The notes beneath the pieces were generated by a model, which saw nothing but the letters and a program-made list of their open reading frames with translations, did not search any database and had not been told where the DNA came from. Position numbers and translations under genes: made by a program. DNA of 40,959 nt from Thermococcus celericrescens (GTDB lineage: Archaea > Methanobacteriota_B > Thermococci > Thermococcales > Thermococcaceae), in assembly GCF_001484195.1 (NCBI RefSeq), contig NZ_LLYW01000003.1, positions 1 to 40,959 of the forward strand. Direction: 5' to 3'. This document shows, in pieces, positions 34,042 to 40,959 of this stretch; position 1 is the first letter of the stretch, and each line of letters opens with the position of its first letter.

Positions 34042-34434
34042 ATGACGTTGCTTGATCCGCTGGCGAACGCTCTCTCCCACATAACCAACAGCGAGAGGGT
34101 CGGTAAGGAGGAGGTTTACCTCAAGCCGGCTTCCAAACTCATGGGAGAAGTCCTCAGGGTTATGCAGGAGAACGGCTACATAGGCGAGTTCGAGTTCATC
34201 GACGACGGAAGGGCCGGCATCTACAGGGTGCAGCTCATAGGTAAGATCAACAAGGCTGGAGCGATAAAGCCGAGGTTCCCGGTCAAGGCCAGGGAGTACG
34301 AGGCCTGGGAGAAGAGGTTCCTTCCGGCCTTCGAGTTCGGTATCCTCATCGTCTCGACCTCCCAGGGCGTCATGACCCACAAAGAGGCCATCGAGAAGGG
34401 AATCGGCGGAAGGCTGATAGCCTACGTCTACTGA
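34042..34434 (+). CDS. rps8: 30S ribosomal protein S8 (uS8)
   Basis: This 130-residue S8 is a primary binder of the central domain of 16S rRNA. It starts [20 protein letters not shown], contains [20 protein letters not shown] and [20 protein letters not shown], and ends GGRLIAYVY, the archaeal S8 C-terminus. The ATG follows GGTGA by 6 nt. Confidence 0.98.
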   Translation: MTLLDPLANALSHITNSERVGKEEVYLKPASKLMGEVLRVMQENGYIGEFEFIDDGRAGIYRVQLIGKINKAGAIKPRFPVKAREYEAWEKRFLPAFEFGILIVSTSQGVMTHKEAIEKGIGGRLIAYVY

Positions 34435-34444
34435 GGTGAGAGAG

Positions 34445-34999
34445 ATGCCGATAGACGCGTGGGTAAGGGAAGAGGTTGAGATTCCAGAGGGCGTTGAAGT
34501 CGCCGTTGAGGGGAACACCGTCAAGGTCAAGGGTCCCAAGGGCGAGCTCGAGAGGGAGCTCAAGTATCCGGGCGTTCAGATATTCACCGAGGACGGCAAG
34601 GTCGTCGTATTCAAGGAGTTCCCGAGGAAGAGGGACATAGCCATAGCCAGGACCTTCAAGGCCCACATAGCGAACATGCTCAGGGGAGTCACCGAGGGCT
34701 TCACCTACAAGCTCAAGATCGTTTACAGCCACTTCCCGATGACCGTCAAGGTTCAGGGCGACGAGGTCGTCATCGAGAACTTCCTCGGTGAGAAGAACCC
34801 GAGGAGGGCAAGGATCCTTCCGGGAGTCACCGTCAGGGTCTCCGGCCAGGAGGTCATCGTCGAGGGCATAGACAGGGAAGCGGTTGGCCAGACCGCGGCC
34901 AACATCGAGCAGGCTACCAAGATAACCAAGTGGGACAGGCGTGTCTTCCAGGATGGTATCTACATCGTTGAGAAGGCTGGTAAGCCGATAAAGTTCTGA
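34445..34999 (+). CDS. rpl6: 50S ribosomal protein L6 (uL6)
   Basis: This 184-residue L6 lies near the factor-binding site of the large subunit. It begins [20 protein letters not shown], has [20 protein letters not shown] in the first L6 domain, and [20 protein letters not shown] and [20 protein letters not shown] in the second. The ATG at 34445 follows GGTGA by 5 nt. Confidence 0.98.
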   Translation: MPIDAWVREEVEIPEGVEVAVEGNTVKVKGPKGELERELKYPGVQIFTEDGKVVVFKEFPRKRDIAIARTFKAHIANMLRGVTEGFTYKLKIVYSHFPMTVKVQGDEVVIENFLGEKNPRRARILPGVTVRVSGQEVIVEGIDREAVGQTAANIEQATKITKWDRRVFQDGIYIVEKAGKPIKF

Positions 35000-35009
35000 G
35001 GTGTGAGAA

Positions 35010-35390
35010 ATGAACGAGAAGGCGAGACTCCTTAGGATAAGGGCCAGGATCAAGAGGAAGAAGCCCCGCTTCCTCCGCCAGGAGTGGTGGAGGTTCCCCA
35101 AGTTCAGGAACGACCCCAAGTGGCGCAGGCCGAAGGGAATCGACAGCAAGATGAGGCTCAAGAAGAAGGGTAAGGCCCGCTCACCCAGCATAGGCTGGAG
35201 CTCCCCGAAGGCCGTTCGCGGTCTCCACCCGAGCGGCTACGAGGAGGTCCTCGTCCACAACGTCAGGGAGCTTGAGGCCATCGACCCGACCAGGCAGGCT
35301 GCAAGGATAGCGAGAACCGTTGGGGCCAGGAAGAGAGAGGCCATAATCGCCAGGGCCAGGGAGCTCGGCGTGAAGGTACTCAACCCGTGA
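35010..35390 (+). CDS. rpl32e: 50S ribosomal protein L32e (eL32)
   Basis: This 126-residue archaeal/eukaryotic L32e is marked by [60 protein letters not shown] and the C-terminal [11 protein letters not shown]. It is highly basic, as expected for an rRNA-binding protein. The ATG lies 10 bp after rpl6, with GGTGT 5 nt upstream. Confidence 0.97.
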   Translation: MNEKARLLRIRARIKRKKPRFLRQEWWRFPKFRNDPKWRRPKGIDSKMRLKKKGKARSPSIGWSSPKAVRGLHPSGYEEVLVHNVRELEAIDPTRQAARIARTVGARKREAIIARARELGVKVLNP

Positions 35391-35400
35391 GGTGAGGCTC

Positions 35401-35847
35401 ATGCTCAAGATGCAGAGAAGGATTGCCGCTGATTTGTTGAAGTGCGGTGAGAACAGGGTCTGGATCGACCCGGAGAGGATTGACGACGTCGCCGCCGCCA
35501 TAACCAGGGAGGACGTGAGGAGGCTCATCAACGACGGCGTCATCAAGAAGAAGCCCGTCAAGGGCCAGAGCAGGGCCCGCGCCAGGGTCTACCAGGAGGC
35601 CAGGAAGAAGGGCCGCCACAGGGGCCCGGGAAGCAAGAAGGGTAAGAAGACCGCCAGGATGGGTAAGAAGGAGCGCTGGATGATGACCATAAGGGCCCTC
35701 AGGAAGGAGCTCAGGAAGCTCAAGGCCGAGGGCAAGCTCGACGAGCACACCTACAGGCGGCTCTACATCAGGGCCAAGGGCGGCCAGTTCAAGAACAAGA
35801 GGCAGCTCTACCTGTTCATGCAGGAGCACGACATACTGAAGGAGTGA
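35401..35847 (+). CDS. rpl19e: 50S ribosomal protein L19e (eL19)
   Basis: This 148-residue L19e, found in archaea and eukaryotes, has [60 protein letters not shown] and [20 protein letters not shown]. The ATG at 35401 follows GGTGA by 5 nt. A GTG nine bases upstream lies in the SD. Confidence 0.97.
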   Translation: MLKMQRRIAADLLKCGENRVWIDPERIDDVAAAITREDVRRLINDGVIKKKPVKGQSRARARVYQEARKKGRHRGPGSKKGKKTARMGKKERWMMTIRALRKELRKLKAEGKLDEHTYRRLYIRAKGGQFKNKRQLYLFMQEHDILKE

Positions 35848-35857
35848 GGTGAGATAG

Positions 35858-36463
35858 ATGGCACACGGACCGAGGTATAGGGTTCCGTTCAGGAGAAGGA
35901 GAGAGGGTAAGACTAACTATCACAAGAGGCTCGCCCTCCTCAAGTCTGGAAAGCCCAGGCTTGTCGTGAGGAAGACCCTCAACCACCACGTCGCTCAGAT
36001 AGTCCTCTACGACCCGAGGGGTGACAGGACCGTCGTTTCGGCTCACACCAGGGAGCTCATGAGGGACTTCGGCTGGAAGGGCCACGGCGGCAACACGCCT
36101 TCCGCTTACCTGCTCGGTCTCCTCATCGGCTACAAGGCCAAGAAGGCCGGCATCGAGGAGGCTATCCTTGACATAGGCCTCCACCCGCCGACCAGGGGTT
36201 CGAGCATCTTCGCCGTCCTCAAGGGAGCTGTTGATGCGGGCCTGGACGTTCCGCACAGCGAGGAAATCTACCCCGAGGACGACAGGATAAACGGCGAGCA
36301 CATAGCCAACTACGCCAAGGCCCTTAATGAGGAGGACGAGGCAGCGTACAGGAAGCAGTTCAGCGGCTACCTCGTCAAGGGCCTCGAGCCCGAGAAGCTC
36401 CCCGAGCACTTTGAGGATGTTAAGGCTAAGATAATCGAGAAGTTTGAGGGGGCGAGAGAATGA
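35858..36463 (+). CDS. rpl18: 50S ribosomal protein L18 (uL18)
   Basis: This 201-residue archaeal L18 binds 5S rRNA together with L5. Visible are [60 protein letters not shown] and [20 protein letters not shown]. The ATG follows GGTGA by 5 nt. Its last 4 bp overlap rps5. Confidence 0.97.
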   Translation: MAHGPRYRVPFRRRREGKTNYHKRLALLKSGKPRLVVRKTLNHHVAQIVLYDPRGDRTVVSAHTRELMRDFGWKGHGGNTPSAYLLGLLIGYKAKKAGIEEAILDIGLHPPTRGSSIFAVLKGAVDAGLDVPHSEEIYPEDDRINGEHIANYAKALNEEDEAAYRKQFSGYLVKGLEPEKLPEHFEDVKAKIIEKFEGARE

Positions 36464-37167
36464 GCGACCCGAGAGAGATGACTCAGCGCGTTCTTGAGGA
36501 GTGGGAGCCGAGGACCAAGCTCGGCAAGCTCGTCAAGGAGGGCCAGATAACTGACATTCACGAGATATTCCGCAAGGGCTACCAGATAAAGGAGCCTGAG
36601 ATAGTCGACGTCCTCCTTCCAGAGGTTAACATGAGGGAGAACCAGGAAGTCCTCGACATAGCCCTCACCGTCAGGATGACCGACAGTGGCAGGAGGATCC
36701 GCTTCAGGGTTCTCGCTGCTGTGGGCAACAGGGACGGCTACGTCGGCCTCGGAATCGGCCACGGAAAGGAAGTCGGAATAGCCATCAGGAAGGCCATCAA
36801 CTACGCCAAGATGAACATCATCGAGATCAAGCGCGGCTGTGGAAGCTGGGAGTGCAGGTGCAGGAGGCCGCACTCAATCCCCTTCGCCGTCGAAGGTAAG
36901 GAGGGCAGTGTCAAGGTCAAGCTCATGCCTGGACCGCGCGGCCTTGGACTGGTCATCGGTGACGTCGGCAAGAAGATACTCAGCCTCGCCGGCGTCCAGG
37001 ACGTCTGGTCCCAGACCCTCGGTGAGACGAGAACCACCGTCAACTTTGCCAAGGCGGTCTTCAACGCGCTCTACAACACCAACAGCGTTGCCGTCAAGCC
37101 CGAGGACATCGAGCGCTATGGCATAATCGTTGGAAGGGAGATGTCAGCGAACTTCCAGGTTGAGTGA
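36460..37167 (+). CDS. rps5: 30S ribosomal protein S5 (uS5)
   Basis: This 235-residue S5 lies at the mRNA entry and influences decoding. Parts are [60 protein letters not shown], a cysteine-bearing loop [20 protein letters not shown] and [20 protein letters not shown]. The ATG overlaps the rpl18 end by 4 bp, which suggests coupled translation. Confidence 0.98.
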   Translation: MSDPREMTQRVLEEWEPRTKLGKLVKEGQITDIHEIFRKGYQIKEPEIVDVLLPEVNMRENQEVLDIALTVRMTDSGRRIRFRVLAAVGNRDGYVGLGIGHGKEVGIAIRKAINYAKMNIIEIKRGCGSWECRCRRPHSIPFAVEGKEGSVKVKLMPGPRGLGLVIGDVGKKILSLAGVQDVWSQTLGETRTTVNFAKAVFNALYNTNSVAVKPEDIERYGIIVGREMSANFQVE

Positions 37168-37178
37168 GGTGAGAAAAG

Positions 37179-37646
37179 ATGGCAAAGCTCGCACTCATCA
37201 GGCTTAGGAGCGGGATAAGGGCGAAGGGAGATGTGAGGGACACCCTCGCTATGCTCCGCCTCCACAGGATTAACCACCTCGTCCTCGTCGATGACACCCC
37301 GAGCTACAAGGGTATGGTCCAGAAGGTTAAGGACTACATAACATGGGGCGAGATAGACAAGGAGACCCTCGCTGCTCTCATAAGGAAGCGCGGTAGGCTC
37401 ATCGGCAACAGGCCTATAACCGACGACTACGTCCAGGAGAAGCTTGGAATGACCATCGAGGAGTTCGCGGAGAAGGTCGTCGATGGCGAGATGAGGCTCA
37501 CGGATCTCCCGAGCATCAAGCCGGTCTTCAGGCTCCACCCGCCGAGGGGAGGTCTGAAGGGCGGCAAGAAGCGCACCTTCAAAGAGGGCGGAGCGCTCGG
37601 CTACCGCGGCGAGAAGATAAACGAGCTCATTGAGAGGATGCTCTGA
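37179..37646 (+). CDS. rpl30: 50S ribosomal protein L30 (uL30)
   Basis: This 155-residue archaeal L30 is longer than the bacterial one, as usual. It begins [20 protein letters not shown], has [20 protein letters not shown] and [20 protein letters not shown], and a basic [20 protein letters not shown] segment near the end. The ATG follows GGTGA by 6 nt. Confidence 0.97.
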   Translation: MAKLALIRLRSGIRAKGDVRDTLAMLRLHRINHLVLVDDTPSYKGMVQKVKDYITWGEIDKETLAALIRKRGRLIGNRPITDDYVQEKLGMTIEEFAEKVVDGEMRLTDLPSIKPVFRLHPPRGGLKGGKKRTFKEGGALGYRGEKINELIERML

Positions 37647-37657
37647 GGTGGCGAGAG

Positions 37658-38104
37658 ATGATAAGGAGGAAGAAGAAGGTTAGGAAGCTCCGCGGAAGTC
37701 ACACTCACGGATGGGGCTGCAAGAAGAAGCACCGCGGCGGCGGTAGCAAGGGCGGTAAGGGAATGGCCGGAACCGGAAAGAGGAAGAACACCAAGTGGAC
37801 CTGGGTCATCAAGTACGCCCCGGACCACCTCGGCAAGCGCGGCTTCCACAGGCCCAAGGCCGTCCAGTACACCCCGAATACCATAAACCTCAGCGACATA
37901 GACGAGAACCTCCAGCTCTTCCTTGACATGGGCGTTGCCTACGAGGAGGGGGGAAAGGTCATAGTTGACACCACTCAGCTCGGTGTTGACAAGGTTCTCG
38001 GAACCGGCAGGCTCAGCAGGCCCCTCGTTGTTAAGGCCTACTACGTTACCCCGAAGGCCGAGGAGAAGATCAAGGCCGCTGGTGGCGAGGTTCTCCTCGC
38101 CTGA
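37658..38104 (+). CDS. rpl15: 50S ribosomal protein L15 (uL15)
   Basis: This 148-residue L15 has a basic, glycine-rich N-terminal arm ([20 protein letters not shown], then [20 protein letters not shown]) that penetrates the rRNA, and a globular end with [20 protein letters not shown]. The ATG follows GGTGG by 6 nt. It is the last ribosomal gene before secY. The 35-bp gap contains TTTAATTTAA (38111-38120), which may act as an internal promoter or weak terminator. Confidence 0.97.
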   Translation: MIRRKKKVRKLRGSHTHGWGCKKKHRGGGSKGGKGMAGTGKRKNTKWTWVIKYAPDHLGKRGFHRPKAVQYTPNTINLSDIDENLQLFLDMGVAYEEGGKVIVDTTQLGVDKVLGTGRLSRPLVVKAYYVTPKAEEKIKAAGGEVLLA

Positions 38105-38139
38105 TTCCCCTTTAATTTAACTTTTGGCGGGTGTTAATC

Positions 38140-39585
38140 ATGGGGTTCAGAAACGTAGTGTTCGCGATTGAGAGGTACTTCCCAGAGGTTGAGCGGCCCA
38201 AGAGGCACGTGCCGCTTAAGGAAAAGTTCATGTGGACAGGGATCGTTCTGCTGCTGTACTTCATTCTCGCGGAGATTCCGCTCTACGGAATTCCCGCCCA
38301 GATTCAGGACTACTTTGCCACGCTCAGATTTGTGCTCGCGGGAAGGAGCGGTTCCCTCCTGACCCTTGGTATCGGTCCAATCGTCACCGCGAGCATTATC
38401 ATGCAGCTTCTCGTCGGTTCTGAGATAGTTCACCTCGATCTCTCGAATCATGAGGATAGGAGATTCTACCAGGCCGCTCAGAAGCTCTTTGCCGTGTTTA
38501 TGAGCTTCTTCGAGGCCGCCATATACGTATTCGCAGGTGCGTTTGGTAAGGTTGACATGGGACTCGGGGCGTTCCAGACAGTCACGACACCCGCCGGACA
38601 GGTTTACATAGGCCTGGGTCTAGGGATACTCATAATACTCCAGCTCGGCTTTGCCTCCGTCATGCTCATACTCCTGGACGAGCTTGTTAGTAAGTGGGGA
38701 ATAGGAAGCGGCATCAGTCTCTTCATCGCCGCGGGTGTTTCCCAGACCGTTGTCACCAAGTCGCTTAATCCGTTCACCACCAGTCAGTACATAGACCCTG
38801 TTACTGGGGGTCCCGCTATAATCGGTGCCATTCCAGCGTTCATACAGCACCTGTTCTACGGGGACCTGACCGGCGCGCTGTACAGGGGCACCCTGCCGGA
38901 CATGATGGACGTCCTTGCCACCATAGTGGTGTTCCTCGTGGTCGTCTACCTCGAGAGCATGCGCGTGGAGATACCCCTCAGCTACGGCCGCGTCACCGTC
39001 CGTGGAAGGTACCCGATAAGGTTCATGTACGTCAGCAACATACCGATCATCCTAACCTTTGCTCTCTACTCCAACATCCAGCTCTGGGCCAGGCTCCTCA
39101 ACAACTACGGCTACACCTTCCTCGGAACGTTTGATGAGAACGGATACCCCCTGACTGGCTTCGTTACCTACCTCTACCCGCCGAGGGACATCTACCACGT
39201 CATAGCCGATCCTGGAAGGGCCCTCGTCTACGCGCTGATGACGATATTCTGGGCTATACTCTTTGGATTCCTGTGGGTCGAGCTGACGGGCCTTGACGCC
39301 AAGAGCATCGCCAGACAGCTTCAGAGGGCAGGGTTGCAGATACCAGGGTTCAGGCGCGACCCGAGGATACTCGAAAGGGTACTCAACAGGTACATCCCCT
39401 ACGTTACCTTCTGGGGTTCGTTCACACTGGCGTTAGTCGCAGTGCTGGCGGACTTCCTGGGTGCCCTCGGTACTGGAACGGGAATCCTCCTTACGGTCGG
39501 TATCCTCTACAGGCTCTACGAGGAGATTGCAAGGGAGCAGGCCACGGAGATGTTCCCAGCACTCAGGAAATTCTTTACGAAGTGA
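38140..39585 (+). CDS. secY: Preprotein translocase subunit SecY (Sec61 alpha)
   Basis: This 481-residue channel protein of the Sec translocon has about ten membrane helices, and moves or inserts proteins across the cytoplasmic membrane. Visible are [20 protein letters not shown] at the start, [20 protein letters not shown] (plug and helix 2 region), [20 protein letters not shown], and [20 protein letters not shown]. The C-terminal half has [20 protein letters not shown] and [20 protein letters not shown]. The ATG at 38140 follows GGTGT by 5 nt. The position after rpl15 is the classical spc arrangement. A T-rich run follows the stop. Confidence 0.98.
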   Translation: MGFRNVVFAIERYFPEVERPKRHVPLKEKFMWTGIVLLLYFILAEIPLYGIPAQIQDYFATLRFVLAGRSGSLLTLGIGPIVTASIIMQLLVGSEIVHLDLSNHEDRRFYQAAQKLFAVFMSFFEAAIYVFAGAFGKVDMGLGAFQTVTTPAGQVYIGLGLGILIILQLGFASVMLILLDELVSKWGIGSGISLFIAAGVSQTVVTKSLNPFTTSQYIDPVTGGPAIIGAIPAFIQHLFYGDLTGALYRGTLPDMMDVLATIVVFLVVVYLESMRVEIPLSYGRVTVRGRYPIRFMYVSNIPIILTFALYSNIQLWARLLNNYGYTFLGTFDENGYPLTGFVTYLYPPRDIYHVIADPGRALVYALMTIFWAILFGFLWVELTGLDAKSIARQLQRAGLQIPGFRRDPRILERVLNRYIPYVTFWGSFTLALVAVLADFLGALGTGTGILLTVGILYRLYEEIAREQATEMFPALRKFFTK

Positions 39586-39587
39586 GC

Positions 39588-39601
39588 CTTTTCTTTTCTT
39601 T
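39588..39601 (+). terminator. T-rich terminator after secY
   Basis: CTTTTCTTTTCTTT directly after the secY stop. No strong hairpin is present. It would separate the spc-type message from adk, which has its own TATA box. Confidence 0.5.
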
Positions 39602-39610
39602 CACAAAACC

Positions 39611-39618
39611 TTTTAAAC
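39611..39618 (+). promoter_or_regulatory. TATA box of adk
   Basis: TTTTAAAC, 44-51 bp before the adk ATG. The predicted start is near 39640 and gives a leader of about 20 nt that includes GGTGA. Confidence 0.55.
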
Positions 39619-39661
39619 TCGGTCCTGTTACTTTCTCCAGAAACCTTCCTGGGTGAGCGTG

Positions 39662-40252
39662 ATGCCGTTTGTGGTCATGATAACAGGAATTCCAGGGGTA
39701 GGGAAGAGCACCATAACCAAGCTCGCACTCAAGAAGTCCCGGGCCAAGTTCAGGCTCGTCAACTTCGGAGACCTGATGTTCGACGAGGCCGTCGGGGCGG
39801 GACTGGTGAGGCACAGGGATGAGATGAGGAAGCTCGACCCGAACGTTCAGAAGGAGCTTCAGATGAAGGCCGCGAGAAGGATAGTCGAGATGTCCCAGCG
39901 CGAGCCGGTCCTGATCGACACCCATGCGACGATAAGGACGCCTGTGGGCTACCTCCTCGGTTTTCCCAGGGAGGTTATTGAGGTTATAAACCCCAACTTC
40001 ATCGTCATAATCGAGGCGGCACCGAGCGAGATACTCGGAAGGCGCCTACGCGACCTGAAGCGCGACCGTGACGTGGAGACTGAGGAGCAGATACAGAGGC
40101 ACCAGGACCTGAACCGCGCCGCCGCGGTCAGCTACGCGATGCACTCCAACGCGCTCATAAAGATAATCGAGAATCATGAGGATAAGGGCCTCCAGGAGGC
40201 CGTTCACGAGCTTGTTGAAGTACTGGATTTGGCGGTGGGAGAATATGATTGA
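39662..40252 (+). CDS. adkA: Archaeal adenylate kinase AdkA
   Basis: This 196-residue kinase interconverts ATP + AMP and 2 ADP. It is of the archaeal type, with the P-loop near the N-terminus ([20 protein letters not shown]) and the blocks [40 protein letters not shown] and [20 protein letters not shown]. The C-terminal helix contains [20 protein letters not shown]. The ATG at 39662 follows GGTGA by 5 nt; a GTG nine bases earlier is part of the spacer region. It overlaps the DUF106 gene by 8 bp, so the two are probably translated from one message. Confidence 0.95.
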   Translation: MPFVVMITGIPGVGKSTITKLALKKSRAKFRLVNFGDLMFDEAVGAGLVRHRDEMRKLDPNVQKELQMKAARRIVEMSQREPVLIDTHATIRTPVGYLLGFPREVIEVINPNFIVIIEAAPSEILGRRLRDLKRDRDVETEEQIQRHQDLNRAAAVSYAMHSNALIKIIENHEDKGLQEAVHELVEVLDLAVGEYD

Positions 40253-40772
40253 GGGAATATACGCGTTCCTTGACAACTTGTTTGGTCCGCTGATACAGGC
40301 GTACCATCCGATATGGGTGGTCACGATATCGGGAATTATACTGGGTGCTTTATTCACCCTGATAAACTACATCTTGGTCGATCAGGAGAAAGTTAAGAGG
40401 CTCCAGAAGAAGAGCAAGGAGTTCCAGAAGAAGTACAAGGAAGCCCAGGCTGCGAAGGATGAGAAGAAGCTCAAGAAGCTCCAGCAGGAGCAGATGGAGT
40501 TAATGAAACTCCAGAGCGAGGTCATGAAGGACACCATGCTCAAAGTCACCCTGCTTACGATGCCGATATTCTGGATATTCTTAAGCTGGCTTAGGAGATG
40601 GTATGTTGAGGCCGGCATAGTTAAGGCTCCCTTTGACTTCTTCGTGTTCAGCTTCTTCCACAACTGGCAGCACTCGGCACTACCCCCTAGTGAGCTTGGT
40701 TACCTCGGCTGGTACATGCTGAGTTCTATGATAACCGGTTACGTGCTCAGGAAGCTCCTTGACATGGGTTAA
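40245..40772 (+). CDS. DUF106 membrane protein (Oxa1/YidC/EMC3-like insertase)
   Basis: This 175-residue membrane protein has three predicted membrane helices: residues about 20-45 ([20 protein letters not shown]), about 100-120 ([20 protein letters not shown]), and about 145-172 ([20 protein letters not shown]). Between the first two is a long charged coiled coil ([20 protein letters not shown] to [20 protein letters not shown]). This is the layout of archaeal DUF106 proteins, which are regarded as simplified YidC/Oxa1/EMC3-type insertases. The ATG at 40245 has GGTGG 6 nt upstream. Its place after secY and adk fits a role in membrane-protein insertion. Confidence 0.9.
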   Translation: MIEGIYAFLDNLFGPLIQAYHPIWVVTISGIILGALFTLINYILVDQEKVKRLQKKSKEFQKKYKEAQAAKDEKKLKKLQQEQMELMKLQSEVMKDTMLKVTLLTMPIFWIFLSWLRRWYVEAGIVKAPFDFFVFSFFHNWQHSALPPSELGYLGWYMLSSMITGYVLRKLLDMG

Positions 40773-40773
40773 A

Positions 40774-40781
40774 TTTAAAAA
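40774..40781 (+). promoter_or_regulatory. TATA box before rpl34e
   Basis: TTTAAAAA directly after the DUF106 stop codon and 34-41 bp before the rpl34e ATG, consistent with a separate promoter for the next group of genes. Confidence 0.5.
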
Positions 40782-40814
40782 CGATTCCCTGAAAGGAAAG
40801 GCGAGGTGAGAAGA

Positions 40815-40959
40815 ATGAAGCCGATGTACAGGTCAAGGTCATGGAGAAGGAAGTACGTCAGGACTCCTGGCGGAAGAACCGTTGTCCACTTTGAGAGGAG
40901 GAAGCCCAAGGTCGCCCACTGCGCCATGTGCGGCAGGCCGCTCAACGGTGTCCCGCGCG
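40815..40959 (+). CDS. rpl34e: 50S ribosomal protein L34e (eL34), 5' part
   Basis: The first 48 codons of L34e run to the window edge. The sequence begins [20 protein letters not shown], continues [16 protein letters not shown] and reaches the first zinc-ribbon pair CAMC in [11 protein letters not shown]. The ATG follows GGTGA by 5 nt. The gene continues outside the window. Confidence 0.95.
   Translation, partial: MKPMYRSRSWRRKYVRTPGGRTVVHFERRKPKVAHCAMCGRPLNGVPR

Overview
This window is chromosomal DNA of a hyperthermophilic euryarchaeon of the order Thermococcales, most probably a Thermococcus. The evidence is the gene content (cytosolic four-subunit sulfhydrogenase, DUF257 proteins, DUF234 ATPases, archaeal S4e/L19e/L32e/L10e ribosomal proteins, archaeal AdkA), the GC-rich arginine AGG/AGA codon use, TATA boxes about 25-30 bp before genes, and Shine-Dalgarno (SD) sequences of the GGTGA type placed 5-6 nt before starts. 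I cannot name the species.

Bases 1-4.4 kb hold the end of an unknown gene, a gene broken by an in-frame TGA, RNA 3'-phosphate cyclase (rtcA), and a leftward operon of two tandem DUF257 paralogues, a small protein resembling EF-Tu domain 2, and a TatD-type hydrolase. Bases 4.4-13.6 kb are a redox island. A leftward cytosolic [NiFe] hydrogenase operon (hydB-G-D-A) is transcribed divergently from a NuoE-like, NuoF-like and NuoG/GltD fusion operon. Their shared promoter region carries a double GTT-N3-AAC site that matches the recognition motif of the sulfur-response regulator SurR, placed almost symmetrically between the two TATA boxes. The three rightward genes have the architecture of flavin-based electron-transfer modules linking NAD(P)(H) and ferredoxin, possibly with bifurcation.

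Bases 13.6-25.5 kb are mixed. They hold two paralogous ATPase/winged-helix/PD-(D/E)XK (DUF234) genes, two class V aminotransferases, archaeal asparagine synthetase, a small secretion-ATPase-like protein, a membrane protein, an MFS transporter, ribosomal protein L10e and an Rnl3-type RNA ligase. Both DUF234 genes have a nested, perfectly centred dyad ending at or in the start codon, with the same 15-bp period. I regard this as the best candidate for an undescribed regulatory system. An 880-bp gene-free tract (24610-25487) is packed with at least ten perfect stem-loops.

Bases 25.5-41 kb are the large ribosomal protein cluster: a SPOUT RNA methyltransferase, then rpl3, 4, 23, 2, rps19, rpl22, rps3, rpl29, aIF1, RNase P Rpp29, rps17, rpl14, 24, rps4e, rpl5, rps14, rps8, rpl6, 32e, 19e, 18, rps5, rpl30, rpl15, secY, adk, a DUF106 membrane insertase-like protein and the start of rpl34e. 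The tight spacing and overlaps indicate long polycistronic units coupling ribosome synthesis, rRNA/tRNA processing and membrane insertion.
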